The position numbers and the translations under genes were made by a program. 64,000 nucleotides of DNA from Bacteroidota bacterium (GTDB lineage: Bacteria > Bacteroidota > Bacteroidia > Chitinophagales > Chitinophagaceae): NCBI GenBank assembly GCA_023391895.1, contig JAEWAC010000157.1, forward strand, positions 1-64,000, read 5' to 3'. The notes beneath the pieces are model-generated. The model did not search any database. It worked only from the letters and a program-made list of their open reading frames with translations, and was not told the DNA's origin. Below are positions 8,823 through 18,542 of this stretch, in pieces (within the stretch, counting starts at the first letter, position 1; the number at the start of each line of letters is the position of its first letter).

Positions 8823-10145
8823 TCATACTTTGGGCTGCCATCCTTTCTCGTAAGTTCTGCCCCATAAGGCCTGGGCAGCTTTATTATCAACAATATGCCC
8901 GGTTTTCGGATCAATGTTCAAGGTGGCACCCACCCGCTGTGCTATATTGCCCAGTTGCACCCAGAGCGTGCTTTTTCGACCGATTTCAACATCAGCAGTA
9001 GGCGTGCCTCCTTCCCGGATGCATTTGAGAAAATTATCAATATGAACACCATCCAGGCTGGCACTTGGACTGGAAAGGTCTCGGCCGTCAATTTGAACAT
9101 CTGATTTCACTTCTTTGACAACCTTGTTTTTCAAATCACGAATGATATAACTATTGCCGCCCGTGGTCATCGAGCCTTGCTCGCCATAGAAAATAACTCC
9201 CCGGTCTTCACCTTCTACCAGTGTGCCATTGCAACTACGACCTTCCCAAATAACAGTGGCGTTCTGGCATTCAAATGTGATGACCTGTGTATCCGGTGTT
9301 TGCCAGTCGTCCTTGAAATGATAACGGCCTCCTGCTGAACTAACCTTCAGGGGATAATCAACTGCTAATCCCCAGCGGGCCACATCCACTTCGTGTGTAC
9401 CATTATTCAAGGCTTCGCCGGTGCCCCAATGCCAGAACCAGTGCCAGTTGTAATGCACCAGGTTGTCCTGGTAAGGCATTCTGGGTGCCGGTCCCTGCCA
9501 GAGATCAAAATCCAGGTTGGACGGCACCGGTACTTTTTTGCCCACGCCTATCGAAGTGCGGTTGTTAGTGTACCACGTTTTGGCCATATATACCTTACCA
9601 ATGGCGCCCTGGTGCAATTCCTGGATGCCCTGGGTTAAGACCGGCCAGGAGCGCCGCTGACTGCCCATTTGTACGACGCGCTTATAATGGCGGGCAGCCG
9701 CCACTGCCATCTCTCCTTCGGCCGGATTATGACATAGCGGCTTTTCAACATATACATGCTTACCTGCTGCGCAACATAAAATAGTAGCCGGGGCATGCCA
9801 GTGATCAGGAGGCGCCAGTAACATCGCATCCAGATCTTTATTTCCTATTATCTGTCGAAAATCCTTAACACCTTTTGGTTCTTTACCCACCGCTTTTTTT
9901 ACGGCATTTATGCCCTTGGCCAGTGCGTTTGCTTCCACATCACAGATATAAATGACTTCTGTGTTTTTTTGTCGTGCAAAGCTGGCTGCCATGCCGGCGC
10001 CACGGCCATTGGTTCCCATCACACCGACAGTAATACGTTCGTTGGCACCTACAATGCGACTATAACTCTTAGAAGAAAAACCCAGCCCACCTAAGGCTAA
10101 GATGGTGCCTGTATTTCTAATGAAATTCCTTCTTGATTGATCCAT
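8823..10145 (-). CDS. Gfo/Idh/MocA family oxidoreductase (Tat-exported)
   Basis: 440 residues. Twin-arginine signal SRRNFIRNTG at the N-terminus, then a Rossmann domain with ITVGVMGTNGRGAG, the hallmark KHVYVEKPLCHNPAEGE (the conserved Lys of the EKP motif), and a C-terminal domain with the metal or substrate loop HWGTGEALNNGTHEVD. The family oxidises a ring hydroxyl or C1 of sugars with tightly bound NAD(P). It is the last gene of the sigma-to-Gfo operon, 19 bases after the DUF1080 gene. With DUF1080 as neighbour, glycoside C3 oxidation is the likely role (inference). Confidence 0.92.
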   Translation of the reverse strand: MDQSRRNFIRNTGTILALGGLGFSSKSYSRIVGANERITVGVMGTNGRGAGMAASFARQKNTEVIYICDVEANALAKGINAVKKAVGKEPKGVKDFRQIIGNKDLDAMLLAPPDHWHAPATILCCAAGKHVYVEKPLCHNPAEGEMAVAAARHYKRVVQMGSQRRSWPVLTQGIQELHQGAIGKVYMAKTWYTNNRTSIGVGKKVPVPSNLDFDLWQGPAPRMPYQDNLVHYNWHWFWHWGTGEALNNGTHEVDVARWGLAVDYPLKVSSAGGRYHFKDDWQTPDTQVITFECQNATVIWEGRSCNGTLVEGEDRGVIFYGEQGSMTTGGNSYIIRDLKNKVVKEVKSDVQIDGRDLSSPSASLDGVHIDNFLKCIREGGTPTADVEIGRKSTLWVQLGNIAQRVGATLNIDPKTGHIVDNKAAQALWGRTYEKGWQPKV

Positions 10146-10164
10146 AGCTGTTTTTTAAAAAGTT

Positions 10165-10866
10165 TTATAAGCTCTTGATTTTGATGTTTTGAAAATGGAT
10201 AACATCCTCATGCTCCTGCAATAAAATGGGCGATGGCCGAAGCGCTGCGAAATCTTTCTGATTTTTGAATTTGCTTTCTGCCACGCCATTCTGGAACCTT
10301 TCACTTTCCCGGTTGAACTCGAGCACTTTTACACCATTGAGCCAGTGCTCTACGTTTTTTCCTTTTACGACGATGCGCAGGTTATTCCACTCACCTACGG
10401 CTTTCGCTTTCTTATTACCGGAAGGTGGCAACACATCATAATGAGCTGCCAGGGTACGGTTGCCGTCTTTCCCAAGCTTAGCGTCCGGATGCTGTGAATC
10501 GTCGATGATCTGGTATTCACTACCCAGAGATGTATTTTCAAACAGGTTGTACTTGACACCGCTGTTGGAGCCTTTTTCCAGCTTGAAGTCGAGGGAAAGC
10601 TCAAAGTCTAAAAATTTTTGGGTGGTAACAATATCACCGCCGCGACCTGTGGTCGGGTCTACACTCAAAACCCCATTTTCTATCTTCCAGCCCTTGCCGG
10701 TAAAAGGTTGCCCGTTTGCTTTTTGCCAGCCGTCAAAACTTTTGCCATCAAATAACAAGATCCACCCCTGCTGAACTTCTTTGGGAGACAGTGATGGCAT
10801 TTGTGCGTGAAGCGAAAAAACAACAGCACAAAAAAATAGTAGAATGAGCACTTTTCTTTTTTCCAT
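10165..10866 (-). CDS. DUF1080 (3-keto-disaccharide hydrolase family) protein
   Basis: 233 residues with a Sec signal peptide (residues 1-21, ending VFSLHAQ). The mature part is one DUF1080 / PF06439 concanavalin-like domain: opening WILLFDGKSFDGWQ, central DFELSLDFKLEKGSNSGV and YQIIDDSQHPDA, and closing ILLQEHEDVIHFQNIKIK. Family members are periplasmic or secreted and cleave 3-keto-glycosides. It sits between susD (21-base gap) and a Gfo/Idh oxidoreductase (19-base gap), so oxidation and cleavage enzymes are co-transcribed with the transporter. Exact substrate unknown. Confidence 0.92.
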   Translation of the reverse strand: MEKRKVLILLFFCAVVFSLHAQMPSLSPKEVQQGWILLFDGKSFDGWQKANGQPFTGKGWKIENGVLSVDPTTGRGGDIVTTQKFLDFELSLDFKLEKGSNSGVKYNLFENTSLGSEYQIIDDSQHPDAKLGKDGNRTLAAHYDVLPPSGNKKAKAVGEWNNLRIVVKGKNVEHWLNGVKVLEFNRESERFQNGVAESKFKNQKDFAALRPSPILLQEHEDVIHFQNIKIKSL

Positions 10867-10887
10867 ATGTGAAACATTAATTGAACA

Positions 10888-12456
10888 TTATAATTGAATG
10901 TACCCATTATTTTGAATAATCTTACCGGGATTGGACTGCATCACGGTCATGGGAATGGGATAACTTAACATATTGTCGCTCCAGGTAAAAGGTGCATAGC
11001 CATCGGCTAGCTGCTCTGCAATCATTACGTCTTTTGCCCTGCCGGTCCTGACCAGGTCGAACCAACGATGGTTTTCAAAGGCCAGCTCAACCCTGCGCTC
11101 TTTTTCAATAGCCAGCAAAAGGTCTGCGTCAGTGGCAAAATCAGAAAGGGTATAATCCCGTAATAAATCAACAGGCCTTGGTTCCACCGGATTACCAGGT
11201 GTATTGCGGGCTCTTTCCCGGATCTTATTGACATATAACAAGGCCTTGGTTTTATCGCCGCCGGTACGGACCAATGCCTCTGCATATAACAAATAAATAT
11301 CAGCCAGTCGCAATTCAATCCAGTTATTGCCGTTGTCACTGCCGCTGGTCGATACATCGTAATACTTGCATACATATTTTTCATTTTGCACGGATCCATT
11401 CTTTGCATTGATCCAAAAATCCCGCATGGAAACCCATTTGCGGGGATCGCCCCTCTCATAAGCATTTGACATGTCGTTGGTAGGCGCATTGACGCCTCCT
11501 TTATCACCTACCAGCACTACTTCTTTATCTGAAAAGCGGGGCGCAAAATCGTTGTTCCAGGGGCTGCCGGTGGCGGCATTGGGGCTGCCTTTTTTATATT
11601 GTATTTCAAACAGCGACTCACTGTTGTTTTTCTTAGCCACATCAAACAAATCTTTATAGCTGCTGACCAGGGAAGCACCGGAAGTGTTGATCACTTCTTC
11701 TGCTTTTTGAATAGCCAGATTATAGTATGCAGCCCCTTTATTTAATGGATATCCCGCCATGGTCATATACACTTTCGTCAGCAAGCCTTTGGCACCCCAC
11801 CTGGTCACCCGGCCTTTGTCGGTGCCATTATAAGACGCAGGCAGGTTTTGCTCTGCATACGTCAGGTCTTCTACAATCAGGTCGTAGATGTCCTGAAGAG
11901 AAGAACGGGTAATTCCATAAGCTTCGCTGGGTGTGATCTCCTTATCCACTTTTAATACCCCTAATAATTCTCCCGATTTGGAATATCCGCCAAATACGCG
12001 GTTGAGCCAGAAATACATCAGGGCCCGGATAAACTTAGCCTCTCCAATGTATTGTTGTTTCAACTCTTCACTTTTGAAAGGTACGTTTTCAATGCGCCCA
12101 ATCACAATATTGCTGCGCAAAATCACATTATAACAATTGTTCCAGGCATTGGTGGGATAATTATTCTCGGGTAACAGCGGTGCGGCAAATACATCAATTC
12201 CGTTTTCATCCGCCGGATTGCCGCTAAGCCAGGAAAAGGTAGTATTATCTGAACGGATTTCTCCTAACCTGACAAATGTATTATTATACAAAGAACGCAG
12301 GTTGCCATAAGCCGCCAATACAGCCTGGTTCAAATCTTCTTCTGTTTTATAAAAACCGGAAGTACTTAAATTGGAAGGCGGAATAAGATCAATAAAATCT
12401 TTTTTACACGAACTCAATAACAGCAAACTAATTAAGGCAAGTACCGAATATTTCAT
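10888..12456 (-). CDS. SusD/RagB family outer-membrane lipoprotein
   Basis: 522 residues. Lipoprotein signal ISLLLLSSCKKD (Cys near residue 17), then the SusD-like N-terminal TPR region (FYKTEEDLNQAVLAAYGNLR) and the RagB C-terminal part ending with the usual LLAIEKERRVELAFENHRWFD region. SusD proteins form the lid over SusC and capture the glycan at the surface. The gene follows susC by 18 bases in the usual order. Confidence 0.96.
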   Translation of the reverse strand: MKYSVLALISLLLLSSCKKDFIDLIPPSNLSTSGFYKTEEDLNQAVLAAYGNLRSLYNNTFVRLGEIRSDNTTFSWLSGNPADENGIDVFAAPLLPENNYPTNAWNNCYNVILRSNIVIGRIENVPFKSEELKQQYIGEAKFIRALMYFWLNRVFGGYSKSGELLGVLKVDKEITPSEAYGITRSSLQDIYDLIVEDLTYAEQNLPASYNGTDKGRVTRWGAKGLLTKVYMTMAGYPLNKGAAYYNLAIQKAEEVINTSGASLVSSYKDLFDVAKKNNSESLFEIQYKKGSPNAATGSPWNNDFAPRFSDKEVVLVGDKGGVNAPTNDMSNAYERGDPRKWVSMRDFWINAKNGSVQNEKYVCKYYDVSTSGSDNGNNWIELRLADIYLLYAEALVRTGGDKTKALLYVNKIRERARNTPGNPVEPRPVDLLRDYTLSDFATDADLLLAIEKERRVELAFENHRWFDLVRTGRAKDVMIAEQLADGYAPFTWSDNMLSYPIPMTVMQSNPGKIIQNNGYIQL

Positions 12457-12474
12457 GGTAACTAATTAATAGGG

Positions 12475-15400
12475 TTAAAAAGAGAGATTAAGGCCGGCAA
12501 TCAACGTACGGGCAGCAGGATAACCTAAATAATCGCCACCGCGGGAAAGCCCTTCACCTTCACTGCTGGTTTCCGGATCAAAACCAGGATACTTGGTCCA
12601 GGTAAACAGGTTTTGACCGGTGAGGTATACCCTTAGGGCATTTATTTTTAGCGCATTCAGTTTGCTAACATTGAAATCGTAAGCCAGCGTGATATTTCTC
12701 AGTCGGATATAAGAGCCATCCGTTACCCAGGAAGAAGAGGGATCCCTTTGCCAGCCTGTTGGATTGCGCGTTGGTCTAAAGTGTACCCCATCACCCGGCT
12801 GGTCGGGTGAGCGCCAGCGGCCGACCTGTTCTACTAATGCATTTCTATCTCCATGGTAAATGCCAATCATCCGTTTGAAAAAGCTGAATAATTGAGCACC
12901 ATAAGAGTAAGACAATTGAGCTGAAAGGGTAAAGTTGCGGTAAGAGAAATTATTCCCAAAACCTCCCTGGAACTTGGGATGATTATTACCGATGATGGTC
13001 TTGTCATTCTGATCCAGTTTACCATCCCCATTCACGTCCTTATAGCGGGCGTCCCCTACCTTATCGGCTGGCAGATGCGGGTATTTACTCAGCTCCTCCT
13101 GCGTCTGGAATACGCCTTCATAAACGTATCCCCAAAAGCTGGCTATGGGATGGCCCGGCTTTGTAACAAAGGAGTTGTTGGCATTGGGTGCACTGGCAAA
13201 AATGGGCTGTCCTCCCGGTCCTACTTCCAACACTTTGTTTTTATTGAAGGAGATGTTGAAATCAGACGACCAGTTGAAGTTACCCGTTATATTTTTGGTC
13301 ACCACTAAAAACTCTATACCCTGGTTCAACACCTTTCCTATGTTTTGAATCTGGCTGGAATAACCTGTAACCGTTGGCACCGGGACATTTAGCAGTAAGT
13401 TGATGGACTTACTATTATAAAAATCAGCCTCTACCCTGATGCGGTTGTTCAGTAGCCCCAGGTCAAAACCAATGTTCGTTTGCAACACTTTTTCCCATCC
13501 CAGATCGTCATTGGGGATTGTGCTCGGACTTACAATCACCCGCAAGGCATCCCCGGTGGGATAAAAGCCGGTGCTTAACAGTCCGATAGCCGAATAGTTA
13601 CCGATTCGGTTGTTTCCGGCAATACCATAGCTGGCCCTGAGTTTTAAATCATTAATGCGCCCGGCCAGTCCCGCCATAAAGTTTTCTTCACTCACGCGCC
13701 AGGCTGCCGAAACGGAAGGAAAGACACCCCACTTTTTGTTGGCTCCAAAGCGGGAAGAGCCATCTGTACGCACGGTGGCGGTCAATAAATACCGTTTATC
13801 AAAGGTGTAATTTGCCCGTCCGAAATAAGAGACCATGGAATAAGATGACTTCGTACTGGAAAGCTGGTACATGGTACCTGCATTGAGGGTTTGAATGTTG
13901 TCATTAGGAAAACCTCTTGCTTCCCCATACATGTATTCATTGGTTTGTTTCTGGCTGCTAAAGCCCCCCAGCAAAACCATATCATGTCTACTTCCGAATT
14001 GCTTATTGTAAGAAAGGGTTTGCTCAATCACCCAGTCAAAATCAGTTCCTCTTTCGTTGACGCCCCTGGCCGGCCGGGGACTCTTGGAGCCATCAAAGTC
14101 TACATAGGAAGGCTCGTACAACTGGTAGTTGTTATCCTGAATGCTGCCGTTGATGTTGATCCGGTATTTCAGGTTATCCAACACATCCAGTTCACCGTAC
14201 AACGTACCCAGCCACCCATACCTTTTACGAAAGCGGTCCAATTCCTGGGCAATACCAATGGGATTAGCTACATCGCCCGCCAGCACCTCAGGATTGCGCA
14301 CCATTGAGCCGTATGTTCCGTCTGCATTATATTGTTCATAGATGGGCGGTAGAGAAAGCGCGTAAAGTATAGGAGCATCTTTTCCGTTGGCCTGCTCGTT
14401 TCCGCCAGCGCTATAGGCATTTAAATTCAATCCCAGTTTTAATCGGTTGGACAACTGGGATTCCACATTCGTTCTGAAGTTAAAACGTTTATAGTCGGTG
14501 TTGAGTGAAATACCCTGCTGGTCGATATAGCTACCAGCAAAAACATACCGGGTTCTCTCGCTGCCGCCTGCAACCGAAACTTCATACTGTTGTATAGGGG
14601 CCGTACGGAACAAGAGATCCTGCCAGTTGTTATCCGCCATTTGCGCCACCGACTGCGGATCAAAAAAATTGTATTTGTAACCGTCTTTTCCATCCGGGAT
14701 CATATACAGCGAATTGGCACTGGGATAGAGTTTACGGCGGCTGTTGGGATCATTGATACTATGGGGTGTTTTGTCTGGATCTGCGGTAATCACGGGTTGA
14801 TCGAGCCAGGCCTGGTTGCGGCCATCAATGAACCATTGCACGTACTGGTCCCGGTTCATGACTTCAATAGCTTTGGATCTTTGCTGCACCCCGGCAAAAG
14901 CATTGACACTCACCGTTGGCGCACCCGTTTTCCCTCGTTTCGTGGTAATGATAACAACGCCATTAGCACCCCGGGAGCCATAAATGGCCGTTGAAGAAGC
15001 ATCCTTTAATATTTGAATGCTTTCGATATCAGAGGGGTTGATCAGTCGGAACGCGCCTCCTTCCATGGGGTAGCCATCCACTACATACAAAGGCGCATTG
15101 GACTGGGTAATAGACCCGGTCCCCCTTACCCTTACCGAAAGTCCTTCGCCACCAGGCGCACCATTAATTTGCTGCACCTGCACACCGGCCAATTGTCCGG
15201 CCATGGCCTCTCCAAAGTTCACCACGGCACGTTCTTTTAAATTATTGGCCGAAACGGTGGCGACAGCACCGGTCAGATCCGACTTTTTCCGGGTACCATA
15301 CCCTACCACCACTACGTCAGTGAGTTGTGTTGCGGTTTCCACCAGTATAATGGTTAAACGCGTGCTGCCGTTAATGGGTATTTCCTGTTCCTGATAACCC

Positions 15401-15966
15401 ACGTAAGATACCACCAGGGAACCGGCAGCTTGTTCCAGCTGCAGTTCGAACGTACCATCCGCCTTCGTTGTTGTGCCCAGTTGTGAGCCTTTGAGCTGCA
15501 CCGAAGCACCTGAAATCGGACGTCCTTCGCTATTGGTAACTTTGCCTGTTATGACGACTTGTGGAACGTCGAGTTGTTGCATGACCGACGCGTGCATGAC
15601 ACCAGAACTTCTTTGGGGAGCAGGCGCTGTTCTTTTGTGCAGAATAATAACGTGCTCTTTAAAAACCCATGATAAGTTTTTAGGATGCAGGACTTCTGCC
15701 AGGAGGTCATTCAAGCGTACTTTCCCCGAACTGAACTTTATTTTTTCAGAATCATCTAAAACGGCATTGCTGTAAAAAAAGGTAAATCCTGTTTGTTTCT
15801 GGATAGACTTAAACAAATCAACCAGCGTCGTTTGTTGGTTATTAATGACAACCCAGGAATCTTCTTTACTACTTTGAGCCGGAACACAAATACTGCCTGA
15901 CAGGAAAAGCACAGGCAGGAAAAGGCGTAATAAAACAAATAATGCTTTAGGGGTAAAGCAATGCAT
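12475..15966 (-). CDS. SusC/RagA TonB-linked outer-membrane transporter with STN signalling domain
   Basis: 1163 residues. Signal peptide (1-30), then an STN domain (about residues 45-110, TLVDLFKSIQKQTGFTFFY) that contacts the FecR anti-sigma factor, a CarboxypepD_reg-like domain (about 138-210, ITGKVTNSEGRPISGASVQL), the plug with DVVVVGYGTRKKSDLTGAVA, and a 22-strand barrel ending in LIAGLNLSF. The STN domain and the ECF sigma/FecR pair just upstream indicate ligand-triggered cell-surface signalling that induces the locus. The 173-base gap to fecR probably holds the sigma-dependent promoter. Confidence 0.96.
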   Translation of the reverse strand: MHCFTPKALFVLLRLFLPVLFLSGSICVPAQSSKEDSWVVINNQQTTLVDLFKSIQKQTGFTFFYSNAVLDDSEKIKFSSGKVRLNDLLAEVLHPKNLSWVFKEHVIILHKRTAPAPQRSSGVMHASVMQQLDVPQVVITGKVTNSEGRPISGASVQLKGSQLGTTTKADGTFELQLEQAAGSLVVSYVGYQEQEIPINGSTRLTIILVETATQLTDVVVVGYGTRKKSDLTGAVATVSANNLKERAVVNFGEAMAGQLAGVQVQQINGAPGGEGLSVRVRGTGSITQSNAPLYVVDGYPMEGGAFRLINPSDIESIQILKDASSTAIYGSRGANGVVIITTKRGKTGAPTVSVNAFAGVQQRSKAIEVMNRDQYVQWFIDGRNQAWLDQPVITADPDKTPHSINDPNSRRKLYPSANSLYMIPDGKDGYKYNFFDPQSVAQMADNNWQDLLFRTAPIQQYEVSVAGGSERTRYVFAGSYIDQQGISLNTDYKRFNFRTNVESQLSNRLKLGLNLNAYSAGGNEQANGKDAPILYALSLPPIYEQYNADGTYGSMVRNPEVLAGDVANPIGIAQELDRFRKRYGWLGTLYGELDVLDNLKYRININGSIQDNNYQLYEPSYVDFDGSKSPRPARGVNERGTDFDWVIEQTLSYNKQFGSRHDMVLLGGFSSQKQTNEYMYGEARGFPNDNIQTLNAGTMYQLSSTKSSYSMVSYFGRANYTFDKRYLLTATVRTDGSSRFGANKKWGVFPSVSAAWRVSEENFMAGLAGRINDLKLRASYGIAGNNRIGNYSAIGLLSTGFYPTGDALRVIVSPSTIPNDDLGWEKVLQTNIGFDLGLLNNRIRVEADFYNSKSINLLLNVPVPTVTGYSSQIQNIGKVLNQGIEFLVVTKNITGNFNWSSDFNISFNKNKVLEVGPGGQPIFASAPNANNSFVTKPGHPIASFWGYVYEGVFQTQEELSKYPHLPADKVGDARYKDVNGDGKLDQNDKTIIGNNHPKFQGGFGNNFSYRNFTLSAQLSYSYGAQLFSFFKRMIGIYHGDRNALVEQVGRWRSPDQPGDGVHFRPTRNPTGWQRDPSSSWVTDGSYIRLRNITLAYDFNVSKLNALKINALRVYLTGQNLFTWTKYPGFDPETSSEGEGLSRGGDYLGYPAARTLIAGLNLSF

Positions 15967-16139
15967 ATGGCAGCAATTTTAGGGTTAAGAGAAAGTCGTT
16001 ATAGCTAAGACAACAAAAACTAAAAATGGGTGAATGCAAGCGACTATTTTTCTTCTCGATCCCTCACAAATGAAAGCAGTAAAAGGTTAGCTGTTGAGGA
16101 AAGCTGATTCCTGGCAGGTTTCATTGCTTTTCTGAAGCA

Positions 16140-17282
16140 CTAATCAAAATAAAGGGTCCCTTTTTCAACCCGTCCCCTAATATCAGCGGAAATTTTGAGG
16201 AAATCGAGAAACGTCTCCAGTGTGTCTTTTTTTACCAATGCACCGCTAAACATTTTATGAGCGACACTGTCGTTTTCAAATTTAATTGTAACATCATACC
16301 ACCTGGATAAAACACCTGCCAGGTCCTGTAAAGGGGTGTCATGAAAATAATAGACTCCTTTCCGCCAGGACACCACTTCAGCTGCATCAAAAGCCTGTGC
16401 CTGCATCGGCCCGCTCTGTTTACAAACCACTTCAAAGCCGGGTTTTAGCTGTAGCGCCTGGTCCTTTTCTCTTTTTGCGGTTATAGATCCTTCTACCAAG
16501 GCCGCCTTCACAAGACCGGAATCATAGGTGTTTACATTGAACTCGGTTCCGGTGGCCCAAATGCTGGCCTGTGGCGTGTGTACGATAAAGGGCCGGTTTT
16601 TGTTGGCCACAACTTTAAAATAAGCCTCCCCTGCCAGGTAAACCTCCCGGGATTGGCTGGCATGTCCTGCAGTGAAGGAAATCGTGGTACCCGCATTTAA
16701 CCACACCTGGGTACCATCGGCCATCATCAATTGGTAGTCAAGAGTGGCTGGAACCGATAGGGTCCACCGCTGGTCACCCGAAAGCGAAGTCGTATAGGTC
16801 ATTCTTTCTTTACCCATCTGGATAGAACGGTAAGCATCCTGAAAGGTCGTTTGGGTGGCTGGATCGAGGTGCAGCTGTTGCCCATTTTCCAGTCGTAGCG
16901 TTATATATTTCTGCCCTTTTGCCTTAGTCTGTAGGAGAATGTCCGTTGTATCAGGCAAAAATGTTTTCCAGAACCAGTAACCACTTATGAAGAGGATCAC
17001 AAGCGCTGCCGCTACAGTTATTTTCCTGAAAAAATGTATATGGATTTTCGAACGAGTTGATAATTGAGGCGCTAATTCATTCCAGCCCGGTTCAGCGCTT
17101 GCCTCCACGTCAAAACCTTGTGCCTGATAAGCTTGCACCTCTTGTTGAAGCGATTGCCACCAATGGCGCATTTCCGCATCTTCCTCTATCAACTGCTTGA
17201 TTGCTATATCCTCCTGCAGATCTATTGTTCCCGTGAGCTTTTCGATAAATAGTCGCTGTATTTCTTCCTTTGTAAATGGCAT
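16140..17282 (-). CDS. FecR family anti-sigma factor
   Basis: 380 residues. Cytoplasmic sigma-binding part (1-83), a single membrane span at about 85-107 (ITVAAALVILFISGYWFW), then a periplasmic FecR domain (about 125-230, including VWLNAGTTISFTA and REVYLAGEAYFKV) and a C-terminal DUF4974 (about 305-378) that docks to the STN domain of SusC. It lies 18 bases downstream of the ECF sigma gene. It holds the sigma factor inactive, or activates it, in response to the state of the SusC at 12475. Confidence 0.95.
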   Translation of the reverse strand: MPFTKEEIQRLFIEKLTGTIDLQEDIAIKQLIEEDAEMRHWWQSLQQEVQAYQAQGFDVEASAEPGWNELAPQLSTRSKIHIHFFRKITVAAALVILFISGYWFWKTFLPDTTDILLQTKAKGQKYITLRLENGQQLHLDPATQTTFQDAYRSIQMGKERMTYTTSLSGDQRWTLSVPATLDYQLMMADGTQVWLNAGTTISFTAGHASQSREVYLAGEAYFKVVANKNRPFIVHTPQASIWATGTEFNVNTYDSGLVKAALVEGSITAKREKDQALQLKPGFEVVCKQSGPMQAQAFDAAEVVSWRKGVYYFHDTPLQDLAGVLSRWYDVTIKFENDSVAHKMFSGALVKKDTLETFLDFLKISADIRGRVEKGTLYFD

Positions 17283-17300
17283 TCCTTACTTATGACAATA

Positions 17301-17852
17301 TTATTTGTTATACGGGTGAACGGCTGGCGTCTTTAACCGTACGCGCAAGAATTTAAGGGCCAGTTTTAAGTGACTTTTTAACGAATTGATACTGATGCCC
17401 ATTTCTTTGGCGGCTTCATGGTACTTCATCTCCTGAATATGAACCAGGTGAAATGCTTTTTGGCGTTGCACCGGCAGCTCGTTTAAGGCCACCAAAACAG
17501 CTGGCTCTCCAGGGAGCACTTCCTCTGCCAAGCTAATATCCTGAATCATCCCTGCATATTCCAGTCCTACCTGATTATCGCGGCTGGCTTTTCTCAAAAA
17601 ATTCAGGCAACGGTTTCGAATGGCAGTATGCAGGTAGGCTTTCAGCGACTGTTGTACATTCCGGTAAAGCCTTTGGTTCCAAATATCTATAAAAAGTTGT
17701 TGCACCTGGTCTTCGGCGTCTGCCTCATTTTTCAAGATCAGGAATGCTTGCAGGCGCAGTGGCTTATAATACATCCTGAACACCTGCTCAAAGGCTGTTT
17801 TATGACCAGCCTGGAAGTGTTTAGCTAATTCTTTGGGGTCGAGATCTTTCAT
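17301..17852 (-). CDS. ECF-type RNA polymerase sigma-70 factor
   Basis: 183 residues from the ATG at 17852. In-frame ATGs at 17879 and 17918 are possible but precede the conserved start MKDLDPKELAKHF. Region 2 is at about 15-75 (AFEQVFRMYYKPLRLQAF and DQVQQLFIDIWNQR) and region 4 at about 120-175 (LPVQRQKAFHLVHI, YHEAAKEMGISINSLKSHL helix-turn-helix). It matches the Bacteroidota family-1 ECF factors that pair with FecR. Expected target: the promoter ahead of susC at 15966. Confidence 0.93.
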   Translation of the reverse strand: MKDLDPKELAKHFQAGHKTAFEQVFRMYYKPLRLQAFLILKNEADAEDQVQQLFIDIWNQRLYRNVQQSLKAYLHTAIRNRCLNFLRKASRDNQVGLEYAGMIQDISLAEEVLPGEPAVLVALNELPVQRQKAFHLVHIQEMKYHEAAKEMGISINSLKSHLKLALKFLRVRLKTPAVHPYNK

Positions 17853-17918
17853 GAAAGGTTGGTTTGGCAAGCAATTCATTATACCATTACAGTTTAAGAT
17901 AGGATAGGGTAAACGCAA

Positions 17919-18542
17919 ATCAGTCAGGCTCTTGTTTCAATCTTTTTACTGCTATCCTACACTTTTGGCATTTTATAAATGGTCTTTTAGTTTATTGGAC
18001 GGGTACGGTTCGGGATAATAGAATGGCTGGTCTGAACTACTTTATGCTTTCACCTTTCCTTACAAGCTACCAGCGGTTAAACCTACTTTAGAAAATAGGA
18101 CAAGCTTAAATATAAACATATCTTCTTATTTTTTATAAAATAATGATACTAGCCTGACCTAGACCTAATAATTGAAATCCGTTCGGTTAATACCTTAAAA
18201 TGATCAGGAAGGCGTTTGATAAACACTGGCCATCAGGACCAGGAAGTACGCCCTCGTAAGCAAGAGCATTCAAAGGTTTAAAATAAGAAAATTAAGAGTA
18301 GAAGAAAGTGAATTTACAGATTAACAAATTAAGCAAACCACCATCTATTATTCTATAATGCCTCAAAATCCATGACAACATTGAATCTCTAACCTACCAA
18401 CTTAATAATTTAGTGTTTAGCTTTCTTATATTTCAATCCAGTATAAGAAATACTTTAGTTTGCAAACAACCTTTATTTCTTTACAAAACTTTTCCTATTT
18501 TAAAGTCGTATAATTTCCTTCTTTAATACACCCTCTTTTAAA
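17919..18542. other. AT-rich divergent intergenic region
   Basis: About 620 bases between the minus-strand sigma gene and the plus-strand esterase. No frame of note. It must carry the promoters of both divergent genes. A TATAATTT just upstream of 18543 is suggestive, but no matching -33 box is clear. Confidence 0.4.
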
